This document shows positions 33,599 to 43,604 of a stretch of 64,000 nucleotides of DNA, one piece after another. The DNA comes from Blepharisma stoltei (taxonomy: Eukaryota; Ciliophora; Heterotrichea; Heterotrichida; Blepharismidae): the NCBI GenBank assembly GCA_914767885.1, contig CAJZBQ010000051.1, positions 186,001 through 250,000 of the forward strand. Reading direction: 5' to 3'. Made by a program: the position numbers and the translations under genes. The notes beneath the pieces were generated by a model. The model was not told where the DNA came from and did not search any database. It was given only the letters and a program-made list of their open reading frames with translations. Position 1 is the stretch's first letter, and every line of letters starts with the position of its first letter.

Positions 33599-33788
33599 TA
33601 AATTACTCAAAATTCCCTTTTATCCTTCATCTAAGCCAGCTCTCTCATAAAGTCCTCCATTCCTCTTCCACGCAAGCCAAAACTCATTTTAGCTTTAAAA
33701 TTATTATGGAAAAAAACAAAATTTCTTTGTTTTCGATTCAATTTTATTAATCAAAAAAGTTATATGAACATTAGGACTTTCATTGAAC

Positions 33789-34178
33789 TTAAATGTCTTC
33801 AATTTGATGCTCATGAACTTCTTCAATTTGAATCATAATTGGGTCACCTATAGATAGTGACACACCGTCGTCTGAGCTGTTGCGCTTTTTTCTTTCGTAA
33901 AGGTAATTATCGAGAGGGGAAGTCATTTCATCGGTGATGCTTTTGGCCGGAATCGATACATTTTGAGGCTTGTGCTTACGCTTGACAAGCTGGAAAATTT
34001 CAAGTTCAATTGTACTGAGCTCGGTTTCTGAGCTATGTCTGCTTAAAATTTGGAGCAGAACAGGATCGTTTTTATCGATAAGTTCTTGGAAAATTTGAAG
34101 TTCTGCAGGATTTATTGCTTTAGTAGACTGGAAACTGGCTAGAATCGAGTTTGCAAGAAGAATGGCTGATGAATCCAT
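33789..34178 (-). CDS. hypothetical acidic protein
   Basis: 129 residues from ATG at 34178 (MDSSAILLANSILASFQSTK). Helical N-terminal half (ELQIFQELIDKNDPVLLQIL), acidic end (QIEEVHEHQIEDI). Uninterrupted. Family unknown. The upstream extension in the same frame is hydrophobic AT-rich sequence and I do not include it. Confidence 0.6.
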   Translation of the reverse strand: MDSSAILLANSILASFQSTKAINPAELQIFQELIDKNDPVLLQILSRHSSETELSTIELEIFQLVKRKHKPQNVSIPAKSITDEMTSPLDNYLYERKKRNSSDDGVSLSIGDPIMIQIEEVHEHQIEDI

Positions 34179-35090
34179 TTCTTTATAAGAAAATTGGAGA
34201 AATAAGGATTTTTTGATGTGATAAAATGAAGCAATATAAGGTAAGCAGAGCAAAAACTATTAAAATGTATAAGCCAGTGTTTTATCAAATTTAAAGGGAG
34301 CTTGCATACTACATTGTTGGTTAATATTATAGTTTTGCTGACATTTTCGATTGGTTGGAATGCCTTTATAATTTCTTGATTTTTAGAGTCAATATAGAAG
34401 CAGGTAATTATCAAAAAATATGTCTATTTATAATGAATTTAAGAAAATAGGATAGATTACTGGTATAAATGCTAATATTTCTTATATAATAATATATTAT
34501 AGGCCAAAATCATAATACTAATTTGTTTTCAACTTTGCATTAAAATTTTTAAAAGAAAAGATTTATTTTGCAAATTATTAGTTTATGCTTACATTTTCGC
34601 CAAATTTTACTCTTTTTCGGTATTATTGAAATAAATATATGATTGATAATTAAATTTTAGTAAAAAATATTTATTCATTAATTTAATCATTTAAATTTTT
34701 CTTTTAAAATTCGGAAATTAAACCCTAATACGCCCCTTTGTAAGAAAGCAAATAAAATTTGTTCGATCATGAAAGATGAAAGAGGCTTAATTTTTTTTTC
34801 TAATTTTATATCAACATTTTATAGTTAAAATATCCCAATTCCAAAATTAAAAATTAATTTATGGTTTGAGAATGCAAGCTGTTTTTATAATAATTATCAT
34901 TTTATATTAAAATATTTTTATAAAAATTTATATCACAATTCAAAAAAAATATACCAATTTTCTAATAGTTTTGCTGCACGGGAAAGGGAAGTAAAGAATA
35001 AGCTAAATTTTATTAATAATTACTTATTAATTTAAATATGAGAAATAGGAGGATAAAAGTCTAATTTTTTAGATTTTTGGTAATTCAGAG
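34179..35090. promoter_or_regulatory. about 0.9 kb AT-rich divergent spacer
   Basis: Lies between divergent starts (34178 minus, 35091 plus). No coding sequence or clear repeat. GC-richer bits near 34730 (CCCTAATACGCCCC) were not identified. Confidence 0.35.
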
Positions 35091-36047
35091 ATGATCGGCG
35101 CTCTGCTCCAATTATTAACAAATTTTATTGATAAAATGGCTGATCTCACACATGCAATTGCTGGGTCTTTTGCTGCTGTAATGACTGCATCAATGGTGCA
35201 GCCTTTAGATGTCATAAAAACTGGAATTCTTACACAAACTCGCCCAATTACAATAAGAGAAGCATTTGCGCTGATATACGAAACTTATGGATTTAAAGGA
35301 TTTTGAAGAGGCCTAAAGCCTGCAGCTTATAAATCTTTTATGGCAGGAGGTATCCAATTTTCATTACTTGAAATGTTTAACAAACTTCTAAAATCTGAAA
35401 AATCAATTACAAGTCGATTTTTGCATGATAGCCAGTCAGCAGGTCTCTCAAGACTTGCAGTAATCACAGCACTTTCTCCTTTAAGCATAATAAAGCTGAG
35501 AATGGAGGCGCCACAATTTAATCAATATTCTAGCGTTAGTGATGCTTTTGTGAAAATTTTTAGAGAAGAAGGAATAAGAGGATTTTATAAAGGCTTATTT
35601 TCAAATTTACTATCCTTGCCAACTTAATTTTTTCAAAAAATAATTTAATATATAAAAATAAAATAAAATTATTTTAATTAAAGAGTAAGGGATTTACCTT
35701 ACTCTGCATTAGCATATGCATTTTATGAGCAATACTCTATGTTTATATACTATATCACTGGAATGGACAAGGGGTATTCACTCAATAATTTTGTTTCTGG
35801 TGTCTCAGCTGGATTTACAGCGTGCCTAATAACCCAGCCTTTTGATATCATGAAAACAAGACTGCAATTTGCTGATGTTGGAGGACAAAAAGTGAGAGGA
35901 CTTTTCTGTGGCTTAGTTGGGATATGGAATGAAGAAGGATTAAGAGGATTCACCAGAGGGTTAACAGTCAGAGTAGTAGAAAGGTCCTGCTCTTTTGGGA
36001 TTGTATGGCTGCTCTATGAAAAAGCGAAGCTGGGATTGAAAAAATAG
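35091..36047 (+). CDS. mitochondrial carrier (SLC25 family)
   Basis: Three-fold carrier repeat with the signature Px[DE]xx[KR]: QPLDVIKTGILTQ (repeat 1), SPLSIIKLRMEAP (repeat 2, Asp lost), QPFDIMKTRLQFA (repeat 3), each followed by an aromatic-Gly segment (GFKGFWRGLKPAAYKS, GIRGFYKGLFSNLLS, GLRGFTRGLTVRVVE). UGA=Trp in FWRG (35304). A 75-bp IES (35627-35701) restores LLSLPTYSALAYAFYEQYS, the conserved end of repeat 2. Start could also be the internal ATG at 35136. Inner-membrane metabolite transport; substrate not deducible. Confidence 0.9.
35627..35701. other. IES, 75 bp, repeat CTTA
   Basis: CTTA at 35623-35626 and 35698-35701; keeps frame and forms LPTYSALAYAFYE in the carrier gene. Confidence 0.88.
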
Positions 36048-36204
36048 TCAGAATAAATTAATTGATAAATCTAAAATATTAAAAAAATTAATAAATCCTG
36101 TTTTTCGACTTTTTAATTTTATATTATACAAAGAAAATCGAATTTTGGCTATCATTTTTATATAAAAAGCACAATTGATGCTAACTTTATAATAATTAAA
36201 TAAT

Positions 36205-37623
36205 TTATTTCCTAGCCCCTAACCTGAAAAACACCGCAAAACATGCAACCTTACACAAAAAATTAAGGAAGCTCAATGTATCTCCCCAAAACTTTATTCT
36301 CCCTTCATGCTCTATAAAATTCCCACTTTCAGCCCAAGACTACTTCTAAATTACCTTCGAAAAAAACAAAAACCACAGCAAATCATAAACCATAGCCCCA
36401 AGAATCACAAAAGAAAGCTTCATATATGTCAAATCTTCATTGACCTTAGCCACATGGAAAACAAAGCACCCAAGAGCTACAGTGGCCTATATATCCCCTA
36501 CATTAATAAAATCTGGTCTATATCCCATCAGCAAAACAGAAAGCAATAAATAAATAATTGTCACTACATAACTGCTCCAATGCCAATCAATATCTTTCCC
36601 CAAAATCCCTTGTACAACATTTTCTATTTTTTTCGAGACCGCTTTTTCTACTCCTGCAGTTTTACTCCCTACAAGTTCAGCGTCAATAAGCAGCCCTCCA
36701 AATGGCTGATGCAGCTTTTCCAACTGGTCTTCTAAGTGTGCAAGCTCAGCTTTGTCAAGCTGCACATTTTCATTCCACTGAGCCAAAATCGCTTCATAAT
36801 ACTTCACTTTGCTAAAAACCCATAACAAGCCTAAATGGACTTTTCCGACTATCGCTCCTTTAGGATCTCTTATGTCTACATGCACGTCATGCTTCATTTG
36901 GTCTCTTAACCCACTTAATAAATATGTAGATTCTCCTATCAGCTTATGATTCCCAAAATTTGAATGGTTTTTTACAGCAATATAAAGGTTGTCTTCCCCT
37001 GTGGTAATCTGAAAAGTAAAAACTTCATTATAAGTTGGGGTCGAGGTTTTCGCTGCAAATTTTGTTTCTATTATCTGCTGCTCACAGCTGAGCTCTACAA
37101 AAGGGTCTAAGCTCTGTGGAGACTTAATGGTGGCCTCAATTACATATACAGTAAGTACACTTCCTTCCATAATCCCATTTTTCCCTAGTTTTTCTGTAGC
37201 TTTTGCTGTAATTAATTTCCTGTTATAGTCGTCGACCTGTTTTATATTGTCAGCGATTTGGCGCTTTAGCTCTGTCGTACGTCTTTTTATATTATTTTCA
37301 GCTTCTACATAGGACCAAATGAATTCTTCAATGGTGACGACTGCATCTTGGTCTTTATCCATCTTAGCAAATAGTCCTAAACAGACTTCTCGGTCATAGT
37401 CGCCTCCACTTTTCTTTTTGAGAAATTCATAGACTTCTTCAAATGTCAATTCTTGGTCTTTATTGGTGTCCACTTCGGCAAATTCAGCTAAAAGCTGGTC
37501 ATGACGGTCTTGCAGGACTGCATTTATAGGGGATACACCTACAGACGGCCGAATGGAAGCAGCACTTTGTGAGAGTTTTGGAGAAAGTCCTGAAAGACTT
37601 GGGGACATAGGGATATTTAGCAT
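36205..37623 (-). CDS. EF-hand / C2-domain multi-TM membrane protein
   Basis: Two EF-hands (EVDTNKDQELTFEEVYEFL about residues 50-70; KMDKDQDAVVTIEEFIW about 87-105), a coiled coil, then a C2 domain (VLTVYVIEATIKSPQSLDPF; NEVFTFQITTGEDNLYIAVK). C-terminal hydrophobic helices follow: SSYVVTIIYLLLSVLLMGY, then after two 15-nt introns ATVALGCFVFHVAKV, MKLSFVILGAMVYDLLWFL and CKVACFAVFFRLGARK. TAA at 36205-36207. A calcium-responsive membrane protein by domains; specific function unknown. The C-terminus is only visible after splicing. Confidence 0.85.
36340..36354 (-). other. 15-nt intron
   Basis: GTAATTTAGAAGTAG on the coding strand; removes two in-frame TAG codons and joins FLFFSK to SWAESGNF. 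Confidence 0.9.
36487..36501 (-). other. 15-nt intron
   Basis: GTAGGGGATATATAG on the coding strand; joins RPDFIN to ATVALGCFVF in a membrane region. Confidence 0.9.
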
Positions 37624-37647
37624 TTATTAAATTTATTATCTGGCTCA

Positions 37648-39858
37648 TTATGAAGCTTTTCCTCCTGATATAATTGCTGCGGCTATCATTTTCATATTTT
37701 TTGTTTTCACAGCTTCCCTAAAGCTTGCTATTGTCCTAGTTTTTGCTTGCCCATATCTTAAATTCCCAGCTCTTTGTATATACTGGTTCACTTGTTTTAA
37801 ATAGCTCAATAATTCATTGTGATTATTCGTCCTTATCTGGAACTCACTTAGCAGCTCTCCATTAAACTGATGCAAACTAGCCATCGCTTGCTTAAAAAAG
37901 CCCATATTTCTTTGAATTCTTGAGTCTTCAGCTTTCACTATTAGCGCCTTTACATTTTGAGCGTTTTCTGCCATATTAATAGAAAGCTGGGTCCTTACAT
38001 TGCTGTATTCCTCGACCTTTTCCATAAGTCCATTTATTTTTTCGATTTCGTGAGGGTAGTCAGCTCTACTTTCAAGTTCAGGAATATTGAAAAAAGAAAT
38101 AAGGTCTTGGGCTATTTCAGCGGCAAGCTCTAGGGTTTCTGTATAAATAGATAGCTTATTAGTGGTAAGGATAAAGGAAAGGTTTTCAGACTCGCCCAGA
38201 AAAGAAACTTGGAGCTCTGCTGATGGTTTAATTGCAGAGGGGTTGAGGATAAAACGGTCTTGGAGCCAATTTAGAAGACGGTTGCCTTGTGGGAAGTCGA
38301 AATTTACGTAGCCGCTTGGCAGCTTGCAGTCGCCGTATTCGAAGTTGCAAAATTTTGGAATTTTTATAGAGCGCTCCATTACTTGTAGCTGAGATGCGCC
38401 TGCAGAAGCGCAGACTAAAGCTTTAATGTCGACTTCTAAGCCTAAGTGTTTAGGATTTTGTATAGGAATTTGCAACTCAGAGCTGGGCCTGGCAGGATGC
38501 ACAAATTTGCTGTCACCTTCAAAAAATCCTTCTCCAAGGACAAAGGCACATTTTATCAGAGAACTGTTGCTAGTGCTTAAAAAAATCCTAGGCGGGCTTG
38601 GAGCTAATGTCACAAGTAAACTCGTTCCTGGTGCTAAAATTGAGCTGCCTGACCTGGCCGCTGCATCTTTATAATGCTGAAGCTCATTAAGTAGTATAGA
38701 ATTTTCCCATAGATGGCGCTGCTTGCTTTTGATTTGCCCACTGGAAAAATTTTTTGGTTCGACCAGTACCATATGGTTTGGTCAAACCAAAAAGTCTTCC
38801 TCATGGACAAATCAAGGGCAAACAGCGCCATTTATGGGAAATTTCTATATTTGTTTTACTCTCATCAAGTCTTCTATATCCTCTTGTTGAGCTTCCGCAT
38901 TTTGTTCTTTGTGTGGGATATCCTCCTTAATATACCCTAAAACCCTCCCTGCCACTGTGCACGCAATGACTTGGTTTTTTCCTTGCATTCTATAATCAGT
39001 ATAAAACACCTTTGCAATAGTCTGTTTTAACGATTTTTTAAAAATATTTTCCCCTTTATTTTCGCTTCTAACCTCCAATTTTCCATTAGACCATCCTAAT
39101 ATCATATCAGGAACTCCATCGCCCGTAACATCCCCACTTACAATGCTTAAGACTTTATTTTTCGCCTTAGCTTTCCAAGCCCTATGTTTTCCTTTATAAA
39201 TCCCAATCCCTCCGTTATCAAGTGTATAAGCAAATTTTCCTTTGTCCATTTCTGCGAAACCCGTGATTTTTGCATTTTCCATGATTTCAGTCTCAAGCTC
39301 TTCGTTATTAAAAATCCTGATAGCATAATCTGTCCCTCCTACAAGCAGTCGTTTTTCATTTCTTTCAGTCCTAAAAAATCCTATTGCGCTGACATCGTCT
39401 CCAGAAACCGTCCAAAATTCTTCTTCACCTAGCTTATTAAAGCCTTTAACTGAGCAATTTCCACCTACCAGGGCGAGAGGAGTGTCTCGTCCTGATATAG
39501 AAAGCGAGCCAAGGGTAAGAGAAGTGACGCCTTCTTTTGTTTCTGTATGAAATAAGTCAGAGTTGGAGTCAATGTCATAAGCCATAAGGGAACTTGGGCT
39601 CCCTATAACTAAGACGTCTCGGTTTAGAGAAGGATCTAAGCGGCCACCATCAAGACAAATGATATTTTTGTTGATATTGAGAAAATTATTGGATGAATTT
39701 GGGATGTGAGGGGTGTGGATAAGGACCTTGCCGCCTGTGATGCCACAGGCAAGAGTTGGGTGAATTCCGTCAACTGCTTAGAAAATACAATAGGAGATAG
39801 TGGCAAGACTATGTAGAACAGCTTGATTTAACTCAAAAGTGTAAGCTGAAGAAAGCAT
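37648..39858 (-). CDS. BBS2: BBS2, BBSome subunit
   Basis: Ciliary trafficking coat (BBSome) subunit. ATG at 39858 (MLSSAYTFELNQAVLHSLAT). A 15-nt intron at 39774-39788 gives ISYFDGIHPTLACGITGGKV, like the BBS2 N-terminus. Beta-propeller: EEEFWTVSGDDVSAIGFF, RLLVGGTDYAIRIFN, GDVTGDGVPDMILGWSNGKL. A 153-bp palindromic IES (38697-38849) interrupts the stalk coiled coil; removal gives DLMRVKQILLNELQHYKDAA. C-terminal part conserved to NLRYGQAKTRTIASFREAVK. About 680 residues, close to the family norm. Starts 24 bp upstream of the EF-hand/C2 gene. Confidence 0.93.
38697..38849. mobile_element. palindromic MITE-like IES in BBS2, 153 bp
   Basis: TA at 38695-38696 and 38848-38849. Nearly the whole insert is an inverted repeat with arms of about 70 bp: left TTTCCCATAGATGGCGCTG, right CAGCGCCATTTATGGGAAA, centre ACCATATGGT. 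Removal keeps frame through BBS2. Confidence 0.92.
39774..39788 (-). other. 15-nt intron
   Basis: GTATTTTCTAAGCAG on the coding strand; joins TISY to FDGIHPTLACG, matching the BBS2 family. Confidence 0.93.
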
Positions 39859-39902
39859 TTTTATTAAAAATTAATGCAGATTATTTTATCAATTGTAAAA
39901 TT

Positions 39903-40718
39903 TTAATTATCTTGGCTGTTTTTCTTTATCTTTAAGTTCTGAATGATCAGATCAAAAGCAATTTTATTTTCAGCCCCTCTTGGGACGATGATGTCAGAAA
40001 ATTTCATCATAGGGAAAATAAATTCATCAAATGCAGGTTTCACGAATTTTCTATACTGATGGATCACTGAATGTATATCTCTCCCTCTTTGTTCAGTATC
40101 CCTGATAATTCTTCTTGCTAAATCTCCTTCTGAATATCAACAAGAATTTTGAGGTATTTTTTTAAGATTGTGATTTGTCAAAATACAACAGATATGATTA
40201 AAATAATTATTAATTTATATATCAAGCCATTATACACCAAAATTATTTATTTATTTCACATTGATAATTAACTAAGAAATTTTGCTCTTTTTTTCAGAGA
40301 GGAGTAGACACTCATCTGAATCAGTATGGACAAAGATTTTTAAATCTATCATATCTCGGATTTTAGGGTCATAAAGTGCCATAATGCCTTCTAAAATAAC
40401 GAATTGGGTTGGTTTAGCTGCAATAAATGAATCTGATCTTCGGCAACGTGTGTAATCATAAATTGGGACGTTAACTTCTTCACAATGCAAAAGCTTCCAA
40501 AGCGCCTGATTCATCTCTATGAAATCGAAAGCGTCAGGATGGTCAAAGTTATACTCAGCTACCTCTAATAGCTGAGAGGGGGTTAAATCTTTATAAAAAC
40601 AGTCTGTACTTATTACTGTACAATCAACAGACAAGGCCTCTTGAATTTTGTTACTCAATGAGGTTTTACCACTCGCTGACCCTCCAGCGATGCCGATCAA
40701 GTATGGGCGGACGTTCAT
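39903..40718 (-). CDS. UCK: uridine/cytidine kinase
   Basis: Pyrimidine salvage: phosphorylates uridine and cytidine. Walker A GIAGGSASGKTS (residues 8-19), DCFYKDL, NFDHPDAFDF, PIYDYTRCRR, VILEGIMALYDPKIRD (Walker B region), then HTDSDECL. A probable 150-bp IES (40157-40306) precedes GDLARRIIRDTEQRGRD and VKPAFDEFIFPMMK, the conserved C-terminal half. UGA=Trp in SCWYSE. TAA at 39903-39905. Around the insert there are about ten more residues than usual, so the ends are approximate. Confidence 0.88.
40157..40306. other. probable IES, 150 bp, TA-bounded
   Basis: TA at 40155-40156 and 40305-40306; keeps frame and gives DECLPQNSCWYSEGDLARR. The exact boundary is uncertain. Confidence 0.5.
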
Positions 40719-40969
40719 TTTATAATACCGCGAAATTTTATTGGGGAAATCTTTGCCAATATGGAGACGCTTTTATTAGTGAGCTTAAAAAAAAAAAGGA
40801 TAGAGGCTTTCTATACGAAAATTTGAATTTTTTGAGGAGGAATTAAGGTTTAGCTCCATTTTCAAAAAATTTATTAGAATCCATTTATGGTACCTATTAA
40901 AATGGTAAAATTGATGAAATAATAATATAAAAAACAATTTGTCATATAGGGAAATTGTCCCATTTATAT
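40719..40969. promoter_or_regulatory. divergent promoter region of UCK and PDE6D genes
   Basis: 250 AT-rich bp between divergent ATGs; no motif recognised. Confidence 0.35.
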
Positions 40970-41404
<435 letters not shown>

Positions 41405-41653
41405 TGTCTATTTCACCGAGTTATTTTTGATCGAAAAATTGGTTGAAATTTGTTGATAGTGAACATTTGACCAAAAAACCGTTAATTTTTCGACTAATGC
41501 AACACTATTTAAAAATTTTCGACCAAATGCAACTGTCATTTGGCATGGAGCCGATACATAGATCTTCTGTTAAGGTATTTTATGACTAAACATATAAAAT
41601 TATAGATTTTAAGGAACTTGAAGTAGATTATCGATAATTAATAAGGAAATTGA

Positions 41654-43076
41654 TTACCTAGAAACTTTTGTAAGTCTCTGGACTTGGACTATAAAGTTCG
41701 AATTGGCTGATTTCAGATTATCTGCTTTTTCTTGAAGATGCTGGATTTGTTTTTGCAGTTTTTGAGATTCTGTTTTAAAATTATCCCTTTCTTTTTCTTG
41801 AATCTGGATTTCTCTTCTCATTTTTCTTATAATATCTTCTAATTCTTTTACAGTAGATTCCTGCTTTTTGACTTTATTTACTCCCCCCCTCCGTGAGTGA
41901 ACAAAACCATTAGAAAAATCCCTATTTTTTGCCCAAAAACCCACCCTCCGTGAGTGAACAAAAATTTTTTTAATAGAAAAATTTTTTTATGGAAAAAATT
42001 TTTGATATATAAATGATAATTAGCATTATGAAATCTAGGGCTAATTCTGTTTAATTTTAAACGAATTGCTTTTTAAAACATAATTTTATAATATTTGCTT
42101 TCCAATTTTTGCGAATCAGAATTTTTTTAAATTTCGAAAAAAATATTTTTTATAAAATTTATATATAAATTTTTTTAAAAAAAAAAATTTACCCCCCCTC
42201 CGTGAGTGAACAAAATTTTTTTGTTCACTCACGGAGGGGGGGGGGGAGTTAGCACTTTTTCACGGTTTCTTTCAGAAATGCTGACTGATTCTTCAAGATT
42301 GGCAATTTCTGTGTTGATTTCTCTAGTTTCTCTTAAATATTGCATTTTTTCTGTTTCAAATCTTCTTGTTGTTTTATTGACGCTTAAAGAATCATTATGA
42401 AGTCTTTCATGATTCCTTCTAACTTTATAATAAAAATTATTTAATAAAATAAAAATAACTATAAAAAAGTTCATTAATTCCATATAAAACCCACAGAGGG
42501 AATTAAGATTTTTTTCGTCTTGAGAACACTCGCTGATGCACTTCCTTACTCTTCTCCGTGAGAGAACAAAAAAATCTTGTTTACAAAGCGTTAAATTTTT
42601 AAAAAAAAATTATATATAAATTTTATATAGTAATTTTTTTAGAAATAAAATACCCAATTGGAAGCAAGCAATAATATAATTTGTAAAATTTATGTTTTGT
42701 TTAAAATTAAATAGAATTAGCAGAGATTTAATATAATAAATATCACTTATATATCAAAACTTTTTGTTTATAAAATTTTTTCTATTAAAAAACTTTTGTG
42801 TTAGCTCATATAGTGATTTTGTTCGCTCACAGAGAGATAAGTTAATTCTTCATTGTATTTTATGATTGTTTCTTTTTCTTTATTTAAAGTTTCTAATTCG
42901 TCATTTCAAAGAGAAAGATGTTTAATAGAAACTGAGACATCATCAAATTTTTTTTCGTTTTCAATACTTTTGTTTGGCTTTCCAGTTGATGGTCTTGGTT
43001 TAGGAGATAAAACTGGCTGATTCTTTGGAGTTTTCTGGGGTAGGTTTCCATTAAGGGCTGAGCTAGATTTCTTCAT
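41654..43076 (-). CDS. coiled-coil protein interrupted by two MITEs
   Basis: ATG at 43076 (MKKSSSALNGNLPQKTPKNQ), a Pro/Ser-rich head, then a long coiled coil. Removing the decayed MITE 42549-42844 gives YNEELRKCISECSQDEKN; removing MITE 41881-42251 gives NREKVLNKVKKQESTVKELED. Both lengths (296 and 371 bp) are 2 mod 3, exactly as needed. UGA=Trp in HLSLWNDE. A hydrophobic patch at 42422-42480 (FFIVIFILLNNFYYK) inside the coiled coil may be a further, stop-free AT-rich IES. TAA at 41654. About 250 residues. Structural role likely, family unknown. Confidence 0.82.
41881..42251. mobile_element. MITE family A, copy 2, IES of 371 bp
   Basis: TTA at 41878-41880 and 42249-42251. Outer ends CTCCCCCCCTCCGTGAGTGAA and complement. 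Left side carries the motif twice (41883 and 41943 regions); right side is a hairpin (CCCCCCTCCGTGAGTGAACA followed by its complement, 42193-42246). Frame of the host gene is restored on removal. Confidence 0.97.
42549..42844. mobile_element. decayed MITE family A, copy 3, IES of 296 bp
   Basis: TTA at 42546-42548 and 42842-42844. Left end CTCTTCTCCGTGAGAGAACA and right end TTTTGTTCGCTCACAGAGAG are degenerate and the poly-C/G runs are lost, yet removal restores frame exactly. Confidence 0.92.
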
Positions 43077-43257
43077 ATTAATAATTTTAACTGTGCCTCA
43101 TCGATGCCATTAATAAAAAATATATTTTGAAGAGGAATTTATAATAAAATTATCCGCAGTTAAGCTACATACCTGCATAATATCAATTATAAATTATGAA
43201 AATCATTTATAAATGTAATCAATTTATTTTGCATTGAACTAAGTAAAGATAATTTAA

Positions 43258-43581
43258 TTATATATAATCTGAATTGTTTTTTATGTGAAAGCTTTCTCGG
43301 GGGACTAGCTTATCAGGGCTTAGCTTCAGCCTGTACAGTCTAATGAGCTTTTCTAGTGAAAACAAAAAATCATCATCTTCTTCATATTCACTGTCTTCGC
43401 TGTCCTCATATGTTGACTCAGAAACTTGAGCACTCAAACCTTTAAAAGAAAAAAGTGAAGCTTCTCCCTTTCCATAACTTTTAAATGAATTGATGGCTAT
43501 TTCTAATTGTGACGCAGAAAATATTTCTGATAAATCAGTTCTTAAAATTAAGCGGAAATTTTCTATTCCATTTTTCATCAA
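43258..43581 (-). CDS. hypothetical acidic protein
   Basis: 107 residues; MMKNGIENFRLILRTDLSEI, a very acidic stretch (YEDSEDSEYEEDDDFLFSLE) and a basic end. No family recognised. Starts 23 bp from the stop of the quinone reductase gene on the same strand. Confidence 0.6.
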   Translation of the reverse strand: MMKNGIENFRLILRTDLSEIFSASQLEIAINSFKSYGKGEASLFSFKGLSAQVSESTYEDSEDSEYEEDDDFLFSLEKLIRLYRLKLSPDKLVPRESFHIKNNSDYI

Positions 43582-43604
43582 TTTCTATATAGCAAATTTA
43601 TTTT

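Noticed and set aside
33562-33750. 62-codon plus-strand ORF MALSLYFDKKISLNY
   Set aside because: No family signal, overlaps the doubtful minus-strand ORF; insufficient support.
42206-42400. ORF starting MNKIFLFTHGGGGG
   Set aside because: It reads the MITE terminal motif in the wrong strand; the identical start recurs at 54137 for the same reason.
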